A stretch of 36,540 nt of DNA, taken from positions 1 to 36,540 of the forward strand of contig CALIFY010000077.1 in NCBI GenBank assembly GCA_938021675.1, written 5' to 3'. Numbering within the stretch: position 1 is the stretch's first letter; every line of letters starts with the position of its first letter. The translations under genes were made by a program, and so were the position numbers. The notes beneath the pieces are model-generated. The model saw only the letters and a program-made list of their open reading frames with translations. It did not search any database and was not told the origin of the DNA. This DNA is from an uncultured Acidimicrobiales bacterium. Its GTDB lineage: Bacteria; Actinomycetota; Acidimicrobiia; Acidimicrobiales; SZUA-35. Positions 27,551 through 36,334 of the stretch are shown one piece after another.

Positions 27551-28177
27551 ATGACCGCTATGTCAACGACCCCGGACGGGCCCCCGAAAACGCCGCGACG
27601 CGTCGGAGTCCTCGGGGGGACCTTTGACCCTCCCCACCTGGGACATCTCGTTGCCGCCGACCAAGTCTTGCACGCGTTATCGCTCGACGAAGTCATCCTC
27701 GTCCCGGCCAACGAGCCATGGCAGAAACTGGGCAGTAGGCAAATCACCCCAGCGGAGAAACGATTGGCCATGACGGTGGCCGCAGTCGGTGATGTAGATG
27801 GGCTATCGGTTTCTGGCATAGAGGTCGAGATCGGTGGGCCAAGCTACACCTCAGTGACCCTTGACGCCCTCGCCGATCAACACCCGGATGCTGAATGGAT
27901 GGTAATCGTTGGTGCCGACGCGGCGGCCGGGCTCAACACGTGGCACGATACCGAACGTCTCCGAACCCAGGCGACGATCGTCGTCGTCAACCGTCCTGGC
28001 GCAGACTTTCAGCCCCCTTCAGGGTGGAGGTGGGAACTGGTCGAGATCCCTTCGATCGGTATCTCCGGTACCGGCTTGCGGCGCCGGGTTGCCCAAGGTC
28101 ACTCGATCCAGTTTCTCACCCCTTGTGCGGTGATCGAACACATCCGGGAGTGGGGCCTCTACCATTCGGATGGTTGA
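27551..28177 (+). CDS. nadD: Nicotinate-nucleotide adenylyltransferase
   Basis: NadD makes nicotinic acid adenine dinucleotide in NAD synthesis. The 208-residue product has the nucleotidyltransferase motif GGTFDPPHLGH near the N-terminus, and ISGTGLRRRV near the C-terminus, where ISSTxxR is usual. ATG 27551 is chosen because it fits the -10 position; ATG 27560 and GTG 27515 are also in frame, the last inside the CRP-like palindrome. The gene heads the nadD / LCP-like / rsfS group, an order common in Actinobacteria. Confidence 0.93.
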   Translation: MTAMSTTPDGPPKTPRRVGVLGGTFDPPHLGHLVAADQVLHALSLDEVILVPANEPWQKLGSRQITPAEKRLAMTVAAVGDVDGLSVSGIEVEIGGPSYTSVTLDALADQHPDAEWMVIVGADAAAGLNTWHDTERLRTQATIVVVNRPGADFQPPSGWRWELVEIPSIGISGTGLRRRVAQGHSIQFLTPCAVIEHIREWGLYHSDG

Positions 28178-28197
28178 GATCGCCCGCCGCCACTCTC

Positions 28198-29346
28198 ATG
28201 CGATTCGACCGTCCTGACCCGGTAACGTTCCGGCGTCTTTCGCTCGTTCGCAACCATGCCTCCCGTCGCCGGTGGCACTTTTTAGCGTTCGTCATCGGGG
28301 AGATTCTGTTGGTGATGGCGATTCCGTTTGTGGCGATCGAGGGGTACCACACCTTGCTCGACTCTCGGGCCGGCCGGTTGATCGAAGAGCCCACGAGAAC
28401 AGACCCTGGTTGGCGAGCGCTGGTAGATGCGACGACGGTCGTCGGCGTTGCCGAGGTCGACCGTGGGGCTGTCACCGGTGTGGCAATCATCGTCCACCAG
28501 GCCGAACAGCGATCTCCCGGCACGATTGTGCTCGTTCCCGCGTCGGTCGAGGTTGATGGGATCGCTCTCGCCGACCGCCCGCCTGACGACGCGGTGCGGG
28601 CCGTCGGCCGTGCCATCCGCCTAGCCATCGGGCGGGTCGAGGTGCTCGATCAGGCCGGATGGGGAGCTGTGCTCGGCGACGCGGTGTACTCGGTCGAGAG
28701 CCCAGACCCGGTCGTTGGCGACGATGGTGCCCCACTGTTCGATGTCGGCGTCGTAGAGGTCGACGGTGACTCCGCCGGTGCTTTCGTCGGTCGTCCGGTT
28801 CCCGGTGCGTCGGTCCTGTCGGTGTTACCTCGTCGGCACCTGTTGTGGAACGCGCTTCTGGCCGAGCCACCGGCCACCAATACCCCGTTGGCATCGGATC
28901 TTCGCGAGATCGATAGCGGCCAGGCCCAGGTGGTCGATCTGCCGGTCGGTCAGCTCGAACCGGCAACGGCCATCGACGACGCGGCCACCGAGTTGCTTGT
29001 CCGCGACATCGTGGCCTTTCCCGCCAGCGCAGCCCCCGGAGATCGGTTGCAGGTGAGGGTGCTCGACCGGACGGGCACCGCCGACCTTGAGGACATCGCT
29101 GCTGCCGTTGCCGCCAGGGGGATCGAGGTCATCGAAATAGGAAACGCCGGTGTGTTCGATGACGGGCCAACCGAGGTAATCGCTCCCTCGGCAGCGACCA
29201 CGGCCAACGAGTCATTGAAATCGCAGCTTGATGATCTGTCTCTCTCCCTGGGTGTGAAAAGTGTCATACTCGACGATGAGAGCGACGAGGACGGGGTGGT
29301 TACGGTCATCATTGGGACCAATTTCGACTTGGCAAACCTCTATTGA
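28198..29346 (+). CDS. Membrane protein with degenerate LCP-like and LytR_C domains
   Basis: This 382-residue protein has a basic cytoplasmic N-terminus, one membrane helix (about residues 23-45, FLAFVIGEILLVMAIPFVAI) and an outer part. The middle (IGRVEVLDQAGWGAVLGDAVYSVE) follows the pattern of LytR-CpsA-Psr domains but is shortened, and I do not see the usual catalytic arginine set. The end (LQVRVLDRTGTADLEDIAAAVAARG in two parts, then GVVTVIIGTNFD) looks like a LytR_C domain. Full LCP proteins attach polymers to the cell wall; this one may have lost that activity. An LCP gene between nadD and rsfS is common in Actinobacteria. ATG 28198 lies 20 bases after the nadD stop. Confidence 0.7.
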   Translation: MRFDRPDPVTFRRLSLVRNHASRRRWHFLAFVIGEILLVMAIPFVAIEGYHTLLDSRAGRLIEEPTRTDPGWRALVDATTVVGVAEVDRGAVTGVAIIVHQAEQRSPGTIVLVPASVEVDGIALADRPPDDAVRAVGRAIRLAIGRVEVLDQAGWGAVLGDAVYSVESPDPVVGDDGAPLFDVGVVEVDGDSAGAFVGRPVPGASVLSVLPRRHLLWNALLAEPPATNTPLASDLREIDSGQAQVVDLPVGQLEPATAIDDAATELLVRDIVAFPASAAPGDRLQVRVLDRTGTADLEDIAAAVAARGIEVIEIGNAGVFDDGPTEVIAPSAATTANESLKSQLDDLSLSLGVKSVILDDESDEDGVVTVIIGTNFDLANLY

Positions 29347-29442
29347 CGGGCTTTGATGGCTCTTATCCATTTGGCCACAACATCTGGTCGACCTGAGGAG
29401 CCACTTCTGAGAACGAACACAGAGAAAGAACCAGTCAGCCAC

Positions 29443-29805
29443 GTGCCTGTGGAGGACCCGGAGCTCGAATCCTGGGTACGGTTGGCGGCGACCGCAGCCG
29501 ACGAGAAACTCGGGCAGCGGACCGACGCCTTCTACGTTGGGGAGGTGCTTGGGATCACCGACTGGTTCGTGGTGACCTCAGGTAGGAATCAGCGACAGGT
29601 TCGAGCCATTGTCGACGCTGTCGAGGAAGCGGTAGCAAAGGGCGGCGGCCCGAAGCCGAACCGTATCGAAGGACGCGAAACCTTGAGTTGGGTGCTGATG
29701 GACTACGGCTTGTTCGTTGTCCACGTATTCACCGAGGAATCTCGTCTGCATTACGACCTGGAGCGCCTCTGGCAGGATGTGAGCCGTCTCGATCCGATCG
29801 CGTGA
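29443..29805 (+). CDS. rsfS: Ribosomal silencing factor RsfS
   Basis: RsfS binds ribosomal protein L14 and blocks subunit joining when nutrients are low. The product is about 120 residues and carries the family core: DAFYVGEVLGITDWFVVTSGRNQRQ in two parts, then DYGLFVVHVF and HYDLERLW near the end. The frame is open back to 29353 with an ATG at 29356. I prefer GTG 29443 because the family core begins right after it and the codons before it have few G/C third positions compared with the rest. The true start is therefore somewhat uncertain. It converges on leuS. Confidence 0.9.
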   Translation: MPVEDPELESWVRLAATAADEKLGQRTDAFYVGEVLGITDWFVVTSGRNQRQVRAIVDAVEEAVAKGGGPKPNRIEGRETLSWVLMDYGLFVVHVFTEESRLHYDLERLWQDVSRLDPIA

Positions 29806-29840
29806 CATCAGTCGGTCGGCGTTGGTGCCGCCGCTCGGGT

Positions 29841-32357
29841 TCAGACCACCAGGTTGACCAGTTTCGGTGCTCGCACGATCACCTTTTTCGGTTTTGCACC
29901 GTCGAGCTGCGACACAATTCGTGCCGAGGCCAGCGCGGCGGCTTCGGCATCGCTGTCGGAGATGTCGGGGCTGACCTCGATCCGGTCCCGAACCTTGCCG
30001 TTGAGCTGGACGACCATAGTGATGGAACTGACGGTCAGCTGCTCCGGGTCGGCCTCCGGCCACAGCAACTCGTGAATATGTTCGCCTTCGTGGCGTAGCG
30101 ACCACAGTTCGGCCGTTATGTGTGGCACGGCTGGCGCCATGAGCTGCAGCAAGGTGTCGACCGCCGAGGCCAGCGTCGGGCCGTGGGGTCCGTCATCCGA
30201 TTGGGCGTATTTGTAGAGCGTGTTGGTGAACTCCATGAATCCAGCCACGGCGGTGTTGTAGGCCCACCGCTCGTACTCGCCGCCGATCCGGTCGATCAAC
30301 CGGTGGGTAGCCGCACCGATCTCACGATCGTTTTCGGTCGGTTCGCCGTCACGGACCCCGTCGATCAGCGTGGGGTCTGCGGCGGCAAGACGCCACACTC
30401 TGTTCAGGAAACGTTCGCAGCCTTCGAGCTGGAAATCCTCCCAATCGACGTCTTCGGCCGGCGGTTTGGCCTGGAGAATGGCTAGGCGGAGGGCGTCGGC
30501 ACCGTGGGCGTCGACCCAAGCTTCGGGGCTCTCGGTGTTACCCTTCGACTTGCTCATCTTCGAGCCGCCCATCCGCACCATGCCTTGGGTGAAGAGCCGC
30601 TTGAATGGCTCGCGAAGGTCGTTCGGGGCGTAACCCAAATCCGACAACGCCATGGTGTAGAACCGGGCGTACATCAGGTGAAGGATCGCGTGTTCGATTC
30701 CGCCGATGTACTGATCGACCGGCAAGAACTTTTTGACCGCTTCCTGGTCGAACGGCTCGTCCTCGTTCCACGGATCGGCGAACCGAAGGAAGTACCACGA
30801 CGAGTCGACGAAGGTGTCGAGCGTGTCGGTCTCACGAGTGGCGGGACCGCCGCAGCCCGGGCAGGTCGTATGCAGGAACCCTTCGTGATACCGCAACGGT
30901 GACTCGCCGGTGGGTCGGAACTCCACGTCGTCTGGCGCGACGATCGGCAGGTCGCTCTCGGGTGCCGGCCGCATGCCGCAGTCGTCACAGTAGATGATAG
31001 GGATTGGGCAACCCCAGAAGCGTTGCCGGCTGGCCAGCCAGTCGCGGAGTCGAAAGTTGACCTTGCGAGAGCCAAGGCCCTCGGACTCGATCCACTCGAT
31101 GGCTTTGCTCTTCGCCTCGTCGATACCGAGCCCGTCCAACCACTGTGAGTTGATGGCGGGGCCTTCGCCGACGAATGCCTCGCCGTCGAAATCATCTGGT
31201 GGCTGGACCGTGCGAACGATGTCCAAGCCGTAGGCGGATGCGAAATCCCAGTCGCGCTGATCTTGACCGGGTACGGCCATGATGGCGCCGGTGCCGTAGG
31301 TCATCAGCACGTAGTCGGCCAGATACAACGGGATGGTGTTGCCGGTGAATGGGTTGACGACCGACGAGCCGGTGAACACGCCTCGTTTGTCGATCGCCCC
31401 GTCTGTCGAAAGCCGGTCTATCTCAGACCGATTTGCCACCTCGGCCTGGAACTTGGCCACGGCCTCAAGCTGCTCGCTGGTGGTCAGTTCTTGAACCCGT
31501 GGGTGTTCGGGGGACATGACGGCGAAGGTCATGCCGAAACTGGTGTCCGGTCGAGTTGTGTAGACCGGCAACGGATCGACGTCGGCCCGGGCGTTTCCGG
31601 TGTCGTCGGCGATTGGAAGCCCGAACTCGGCGCCTTCGGACCGGCCAATCCAGTTTCGCTGCATCAGTTTGACCCGTTGGGGCCAATCGAGGTCGTCAAG
31701 GTTGTCGAGAAGCTCTTGGGCGTAGTCGGTGATCTTGAAGAACCATTGCGCCATGTCTCGACGCTCAACCAGGTCGTCGGATCGTTCACAGCGGCCTTCG
31801 ATCACTTGCTCGTTTGCCAGAACGGTATGACAACCGGGGCACCAGTTGACGATCGCTGTCGAACGGTAGGCCAGACCAGCCTCATAGAACTTGAGGAAGA
31901 ACCATTGGTTCCACCGGATGTAGGCCGGGTCGTGGCTCTTTATGGTGCGGCGCAGATCGTAGACGGCGCCGATCCGTCGAAGCGAAGATGACAACTCGGC
32001 GATTCGTTCTTCGGTAAACGGCCGTGGGTGAACACCGCTCTTGATGGCAGCGTTCTCGGCAGGAAGACCGAAGCTGTCGAACCCGATGGGGGAGAGGACG
32101 CCTTTCCCCTGCATCGTGTGATACCGGACGAGCAGGTCGCCAAAGGTGTAGTTTCTGACGTGACCGATGTGGGCCGGCCCGGACGGGTATGGGTACATCG
32201 AGAGGACGAAACCGGCCTCCCTCGGGTCATCGTTGTCGATTTCGTATGTTCCTTCATCGGCCCATCGCTGTTGCCAGCGCGGCTCGATGTTGCCCGGTCG
32301 GTAGCGTGACGGTTCACTATCGGTGGTGGTGGCTTCCGGCGACGGGTGCTCGTCCAT
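29841..32357 (-). CDS. leuS: Leucyl-tRNA synthetase
   Basis: LeuS charges tRNA-Leu. The 838-residue protein is normal in length and has the class I signatures: HIGH at residues 63-66 ([11 protein letters not shown]) and KMSKS at 600-604. The editing (CP1) domain lies between them, with [12 protein letters not shown] and the [14 protein letters not shown] block. Zinc-type cysteines appear in CPGCHTVL and CPGCGG. The ATG start fits a -10 element at leaderless spacing. The gene is convergent with rsfS and divergent from the disordered membrane protein gene. Confidence 0.97.
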   Translation of the reverse strand: MDEHPSPEATTTDSEPSRYRPGNIEPRWQQRWADEGTYEIDNDDPREAGFVLSMYPYPSGPAHIGHVRNYTFGDLLVRYHTMQGKGVLSPIGFDSFGLPAENAAIKSGVHPRPFTEERIAELSSSLRRIGAVYDLRRTIKSHDPAYIRWNQWFFLKFYEAGLAYRSTAIVNWCPGCHTVLANEQVIEGRCERSDDLVERRDMAQWFFKITDYAQELLDNLDDLDWPQRVKLMQRNWIGRSEGAEFGLPIADDTGNARADVDPLPVYTTRPDTSFGMTFAVMSPEHPRVQELTTSEQLEAVAKFQAEVANRSEIDRLSTDGAIDKRGVFTGSSVVNPFTGNTIPLYLADYVLMTYGTGAIMAVPGQDQRDWDFASAYGLDIVRTVQPPDDFDGEAFVGEGPAINSQWLDGLGIDEAKSKAIEWIESEGLGSRKVNFRLRDWLASRQRFWGCPIPIIYCDDCGMRPAPESDLPIVAPDDVEFRPTGESPLRYHEGFLHTTCPGCGGPATRETDTLDTFVDSSWYFLRFADPWNEDEPFDQEAVKKFLPVDQYIGGIEHAILHLMYARFYTMALSDLGYAPNDLREPFKRLFTQGMVRMGGSKMSKSKGNTESPEAWVDAHGADALRLAILQAKPPAEDVDWEDFQLEGCERFLNRVWRLAAADPTLIDGVRDGEPTENDREIGAATHRLIDRIGGEYERWAYNTAVAGFMEFTNTLYKYAQSDDGPHGPTLASAVDTLLQLMAPAVPHITAELWSLRHEGEHIHELLWPEADPEQLTVSSITMVVQLNGKVRDRIEVSPDISDSDAEAAALASARIVSQLDGAKPKKVIVRAPKLVNLVV

Positions 32358-32363
32358 GGCTCC

Positions 32364-32369
32364 AGGCTA
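32364..32369 (-). promoter_or_regulatory. Candidate -10 element placing the leuS transcript start on its ATG
   Basis: On the minus strand TAGCCT is followed by six bases and then ATG 32357. No convincing -35 is present. This matches the leaderless spacing seen at tig and other genes here. Confidence 0.45.
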
Positions 32370-32489
32370 ACGAGGAACCACACATGGCGAGGGGCTATAT
32401 GTCGGGATCGTTCACCGCCCAGAACCCTAAAAATGAGCTGATCCGGTGGCGACGACCCATCGGCGGAGCATTTGGACAAGAATGAGGAC

Positions 32490-34859
32490 ATGAGTGATCA
32501 TCCAGCCGGCGGGCCGGTCGACGGGTCGGAGAGCACGGATATCGACGTAGACGCCGATATATCATCGTCTCGAGAAGGCGGCCGAAGCAGAGATCGAGCG
32601 GGTGATAGGGGCGGTGAAGACGCCACCTTCGATGCGCCTGGGCGAAATTATGATTCGGGGCGGTGGAAGCCGGTTGACGAATCGCCGGTCGACGACGGAG
32701 ATAGTTCGTCGATAGTAGCTGATGCGCTCAAGACGTCGGAGTGGACGCCAGGTGACTGGGCCGAGCCGACCGGACGATCGACCACCGATGGACGGTTCGC
32801 TCCCGTCGACCGCTCGGTCGGTCCGTCGCATGGTGAGGCCGTGGCGCCGTCGACCACGAGTCCGAGCGCCACCGAAGCCGGTCGACCGATCCAAATCGAT
32901 TCCGACGATGGCCAGGTCACTATCGAGTTCCAACCCGAACCACCCTCCGGGCAACCGTCGATGGCCGACGAGCCGTCGGTAGTCAAACAACCAGCCGTTG
33001 CCGGCCCGACCGACGTTGTTGATGATGATGTTGGCCAGAGCGACCAAACCCGTCACTCGCCGCCGGACGGTGGTGGGTCGGGGCCACCGAGCGATCCGCT
33101 AGGTCGACGGCAACCGCTGGGAAGCCCTCGTTCTGGGCGTGGAGTCGAGAAGGACGCTGTGCCGGGTCGACCGCCCGAGACGGGCGGTGCCGAGCCGCAG
33201 CGAGAAGTCGGCCAGCAGGGGCGGAGGCCGATGCCCGGGGAGCGGGATCACGATCCAGCACCGACCGGTGAGTTGACGCGCCCGACCGTTCAAGCTCCAC
33301 CACCCCCACCGTCTTCCCTAACACCAACACCCCCGCCACCAGGACCCGCAGGTCGGCGCCCCGGTCCGAGAGGTGACGATCAGCGGCCTGATGTCGAGTC
33401 GAGAATCAGCGGTCGGGCAGTGCCCACCACACCCGATGTAGATGGCCCAGTACCAGCACCGGGTTCGAGCAGCTCTTCCAGCAGAGGAGTCGAGTCACGA
33501 CCCGCCATTGTCGGCCGAGGGGAGCGGCCGGGCGCCACTCGCTCGGCAACGACACCACCTCCCGGTTCTCCAATCGGTTCGTCGGGCCGGCGGAAGGTGC
33601 TAGGAATGCCGCCGCCGCCCACCGGTCCGCCAACGGCAGGCAAAGAGACGGTCACGGCTGCCACCCCGTCGGCGGGGACCGATCCGGTCATGCCTGGACG
33701 ACCAGAAACGGTCGACACGTCGAACCCGAACGATCGGTCCGGCGGAGCACGATCCGCTTCGCCGCCGATGCCGCCTCCGGGTTTGGCAATTGGTTCTGGT
33801 GGAGCGGTGCCGCCAGCGCCGCCTGCGGGTCCGACCCTCTCTCCGCCGCCATCGGCACCACAGACTGATACGGCCACGACCTCGGGGTCAGAGTCCGACG
33901 TAGTGACCGACGAGCCCGGTGTCATGGCTGACGAGCCCGGTGTCATGGCCGACGAGGAGGTCTCGTTCCGATTTCCGACGTTGCTTGAGCCGTCATCGTC
34001 TCCGCTGCGGGTGCCGCTGATGTTGTTGGCCGGCGCCGCTGTCGTAGTCGTCATAGCCAACCTTGCCCTTGCAGCAGGGCTTGTTCGCGGGCTGGGAAGC
34101 CCGAGCGAGCTGTCGGCCTTTCTCCAAGGATTCAGCGTCTGGACCGGGATGCTCGCTGTTCTTGCTTCGGGCCTGATAGTCGTCCGGCCACCCGCTTCGG
34201 AGCGGGTTGTACTTGCAGTAACGGTCTTCGGGGCGCTCGTCATTGGCGGCGGCGCGCTTGGGTTCTTGTTATCGCTCCGCCTCAGCGGCCCCTCTGACCT
34301 GATTCGGATCGTGTTTGAGGGACTGACCGGCGCTCCCGGCGGTGCGGTGATGCTGGGCGGCCTGGCCATCGCCACCGCCCGCCAGACGGCAACCGGTGGG
34401 AAGCCGCCGGTCGAGCTACCCGTGTTTGGCATGCTGTTGGTTGCCGGCCTGCAATCATTGAGCGGCATAGCGTCGGGGTCTATTGGGTTTTTCGACTTCT
34501 TCGGACCGGGGGAGCGACTGGCGATTGCTCTTGGTGCGTTCGATTTGCGACCCGCGGCCCTGTTGCTCGCCAGTGCCGTTCTGTTGCTTCTGTCACCGTT
34601 TCCGACGGGCTCGCTCTCTCGAGTCGTGGCGATAGCAGCGGCCGGCGTCGCCAGCATGAGCCTGTTCGGTGCCCTCGTGTTCATCGTCGTTGGGCAAAGC
34701 GTGGGAGCCCAGGCGTCTGGGATTCTGTCAGCCCCGTCCACCGTTGCGATTGCGGCGGTGGCAGCCGTCTTGGCGTTGTTGGCTGATCAGTCGACGACGT
34801 CGGATAGTCGGCCAGACTCGACCACGCCCGATAGTGTCCCGACCCCGCCCGCTTCATGA
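32490..34859 (+). CDS. Large protein with disordered Pro/Gly/Ser-rich region and C-terminal membrane domain
   Basis: I do not recognise a family. Residues 1 to about 500 are low-complexity, rich in Asp, Ser, Pro, Gly and Arg, with proline runs (for example around 33299-33345) and a tandem DEPGVMA repeat near residue 475. The last 290 residues hold about eight hydrophobic helices (VPLMLLAGAAVVVVIANLAL is the first), then a short Ser/Thr/Pro tail. The shape suggests an integral membrane protein with a long cytoplasmic or wall-facing tail. ATG 32490 is chosen; a TTG at 32472 is also in frame. Its stop overlaps the next gene's start (ATGA), so the two are translated together. Function unknown. 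Confidence 0.75.
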   Translation: MSDHPAGGPVDGSESTDIDVDADISSSREGGRSRDRAGDRGGEDATFDAPGRNYDSGRWKPVDESPVDDGDSSSIVADALKTSEWTPGDWAEPTGRSTTDGRFAPVDRSVGPSHGEAVAPSTTSPSATEAGRPIQIDSDDGQVTIEFQPEPPSGQPSMADEPSVVKQPAVAGPTDVVDDDVGQSDQTRHSPPDGGGSGPPSDPLGRRQPLGSPRSGRGVEKDAVPGRPPETGGAEPQREVGQQGRRPMPGERDHDPAPTGELTRPTVQAPPPPPSSLTPTPPPPGPAGRRPGPRGDDQRPDVESRISGRAVPTTPDVDGPVPAPGSSSSSSRGVESRPAIVGRGERPGATRSATTPPPGSPIGSSGRRKVLGMPPPPTGPPTAGKETVTAATPSAGTDPVMPGRPETVDTSNPNDRSGGARSASPPMPPPGLAIGSGGAVPPAPPAGPTLSPPPSAPQTDTATTSGSESDVVTDEPGVMADEPGVMADEEVSFRFPTLLEPSSSPLRVPLMLLAGAAVVVVIANLALAAGLVRGLGSPSELSAFLQGFSVWTGMLAVLASGLIVVRPPASERVVLAVTVFGALVIGGGALGFLLSLRLSGPSDLIRIVFEGLTGAPGGAVMLGGLAIATARQTATGGKPPVELPVFGMLLVAGLQSLSGIASGSIGFFDFFGPGERLAIALGAFDLRPAALLLASAVLLLLSPFPTGSLSRVVAIAAAGVASMSLFGALVFIVVGQSVGAQASGILSAPSTVAIAAVAAVLALLADQSTTSDSRPDSTTPDSVPTPPAS
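33909..33950 (+). repeat. Two 21-bp tandem repeats inside the disordered protein gene
   Basis: Two copies of a 21-base unit (GACGAGCCCGG then TGTCATGGCY) differ only at the last base and encode DEPGVMA twice. The partial third copy diverges after GACGAG. The near identity suggests a recent duplication. Confidence 0.8.
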
Positions 34860-35551
34860 ATCATGACCTCACCGGATACGAGGAGATCGAGGATCCGATC
34901 GACGGGACGACGTGGCACGTCGACGTTTCGTTCACCGACTCGAACTGGACATGTGTTTGGGGATCGACCTGTGCCGGAATCCTCGACCACCCAGCGCCCG
35001 AACTCGGGCAGGGTTGCTGTTCGGTCGGGGCCCGCATGCTCGACGACGAGGAAGCGCTTCGGATCGGAGCGCTTGGGTTAACCCTCGACCCCGAGCGATT
35101 CCAATATCACGCCGTCGCCGTCGACAAGGGTGTGTTCACCGAGGGAAATCGGCAGGCGACAAGAGTGGTCGATGGGGCCTGTATTTTCCTCAACCGGCCG
35201 GGTTTCCCCGGTGGCGCTGGCTGTGCCCTTCATCTGGCAGCAGAAGACGAGGACGAATCGCCACTCGACTGGAAACCGGCCGTCTGCTGGCAGCTTCCGT
35301 TGAAGGTCGACGACCGTTCTGATGGCAGCCGAGTCCTGCGGCGATGGTCCCGGTCCGACTGGGGCGAAGGCGGCGCCTCGATGTCTTGGTGCTGCACTGA
35401 GCGGGAGGGGGTAACCGATAATCTTCCGTCCGCCTATGTCGGTGTTCAACCCGTCGCTGTGGCGCTGCAAGAGGAGCTCACCGCCCTCGTAGGTCGAGAG
35501 GTGGCGGTCGAACTTCGGCGACGTGTCGATCCATCCTTGGAGCGAACTTGA
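34856..35551 (+). CDS. Cysteine-rich protein resembling DUF3109/YkgJ metal-binding families
   Basis: This 231-residue soluble protein has cysteines in a regular pattern: TCVWGSTCAG, GQGCCSVGARM, GACIFLNRPG, GGAGCALH, KPAVCWQLPL and MSWCCTE. The run CC, then C-x-F-L, C-x-x-H and K-P-x-x-C-x-x-x-P-L is close to that of proteins thought to bind iron-sulfur or zinc (YkgJ and DUF3109). I can support the similarity in pattern but not a precise assignment. The start overlaps the previous gene's stop (ATGA), so it is coupled to the membrane protein. The end falls just before the tRNA-Ala promoter. Confidence 0.7.
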   Translation: MNHDLTGYEEIEDPIDGTTWHVDVSFTDSNWTCVWGSTCAGILDHPAPELGQGCCSVGARMLDDEEALRIGALGLTLDPERFQYHAVAVDKGVFTEGNRQATRVVDGACIFLNRPGFPGGAGCALHLAAEDEDESPLDWKPAVCWQLPLKVDDRSDGSRVLRRWSRSDWGEGGASMSWCCTEREGVTDNLPSAYVGVQPVAVALQEELTALVGREVAVELRRRVDPSLERT

Positions 35552-35580
35552 CAAAAGGCGTGTGGCGTCGACCCAGTCCT

Positions 35581-35589
35581 TGCTAGAAT
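35581..35589 (+). promoter_or_regulatory. Candidate promoter of tRNA-Ala (extended -10)
   Basis: TGC-TAGAAT is an extended -10 (TGN plus hexamer) about 14 bases before the tRNA. The -35 position is poor; TTGACA at 35548-35553 is too distant (30-base spacing) to belong to it. Confidence 0.5.
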
Positions 35590-35603
35590 CCAGCCGTCCC
35601 CAC

Positions 35604-35676
35604 GGGGCTATAGCTCAGTTGGTAGAGCGCTTCCATGGCATGGAAGAGGTCAGGAGTTCAATTCTCCTTAGCTCCA
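35604..35676 (+). tRNA. tRNA-Ala (anticodon GGC)
   Basis: The acceptor stem pairs GGGGCTA with TAGCTCC (one G-U), with discriminator A. The D arm is GCTC-AGTTGGTA-GAGC. The anticodon stem CTTCC/GGAAG carries the loop ATGGCAT, giving anticodon GGC. The T arm has GGAGTTCAATTCTCC. No CCA is encoded. Its 3' half probably served as the attachment site for the integrase downstream. Confidence 0.95.
35650..35676 (+). other. Putative attachment site (3' part of tRNA-Ala)
   Basis: An integrase C-terminus points towards this tRNA from 70 bases away, the usual arrangement at a tRNA attachment site, where the element's crossover lies in the T-arm/acceptor part. The matching far copy would be outside the window. 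Confidence 0.35.
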
Positions 35677-35687
35677 CTCCCCGGAAT

Positions 35688-35712
35688 CCCCGCTCCAGTA
35701 GCGGGGATTTTT
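35688..35712 (+). terminator. Intrinsic terminator after tRNA-Ala
   Basis: A perfect 7-bp GC-rich stem, CCCCGCT/AGCGGGG with a five-base loop, is followed by A and five T residues. It starts 12 bases after the tRNA. Confidence 0.88.
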
Positions 35713-35746
35713 CATACCCAGCCAGTGAACAGATGGCGTGCAAAAG

Positions 35747-36310
35747 TCACTTGGGACCCTTCGTTGGGACCCTACCGGTAGCGTCGAGGGGCAGCGGTGC
35801 GAGCCGAGACACTTGGCTCGTTCGATGGCGGTAGATTTGCTCGATCATTCGCTCGCTAGTACCTGCCCAGTCTGCGACCTCACAGATCTCGGCGTGATGG
35901 TCGAGTTGAAACGTGATGGCGGTGTGACGAAGTTCGTATGGCAGGTAACTGTCGAGACCCAATCCTTCGCAGCGCCTGGCGAGTGACCGGCGAAGGTTGT
36001 TCCGGTCGTGGGCCGTGCCATTGCGGGTTGTGATCACGAAATCATGGACGGCGGTCCATCTGGTGCCGGCCACTGACATTTCGTCGAGCTGCTCGACTCG
36101 CCACTTATCGAGGAGTGACATGGTGTCGTCGTCAATCGGAACGCGCCGTCGCGACCGACGTGTCTTTGGTGGAACTAGCTTGTTTTTGCTCGACATCTGC
36201 GCATCGACCCGAAGGGTCATCGCCTCAACATCAATTCGAGACCATCGAAGTGCCCGAGCCTCCGACGGTCGAAGGCCGCAACGGCCGCAAAGGTCGACCA
36301 CGAGCTGTAG
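35747..36310 (-). pseudogene. Tyrosine recombinase (integrase), N-terminal part missing
   Basis: Only the catalytic half of a phage/island integrase remains, about 185-188 residues. The active-site residues are readable: Arg in GLRPSEARALRW, Lys in VPPKTRRSRRRVPI, the Y-E-L-R-H block (Arg and His, with Tyr where His is common), Trp in VADWAGTS, and the nucleophile Tyr in EQIYRH. The SAM-like DNA-binding N-terminal domain that should precede LVVDLCGRCG is absent. The sequence changes character at about 36310-36340, where a transposase unit begins, so an insertion sequence probably interrupted the gene. A GTG at 36301 could start a short product, but it would be inactive or altered. It is convergent with tRNA-Ala. 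Confidence 0.8.
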
Positions 36311-36334
36311 CGGGCCAGTACTGGAAGTACCCTG

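Noticed and set aside
29356-29442. Longer start for rsfS (ATG 29356)
   Set aside because: Codons here have unusually low G/C third positions and the family core starts after GTG 29443. I kept it as a possibility only.
33380-34741. 453-codon open frame on the minus strand
   Set aside because: It lies fully antisense to the disordered membrane protein and has only Pro/Gly/Ser/Thr/Arg composition. It is a by-product of GC-rich codons.
35548-35553. TTGACA before tRNA-Ala
   Set aside because: It overlaps the stop codon of the preceding gene and is 30 bases from the -10, too far to form one promoter.
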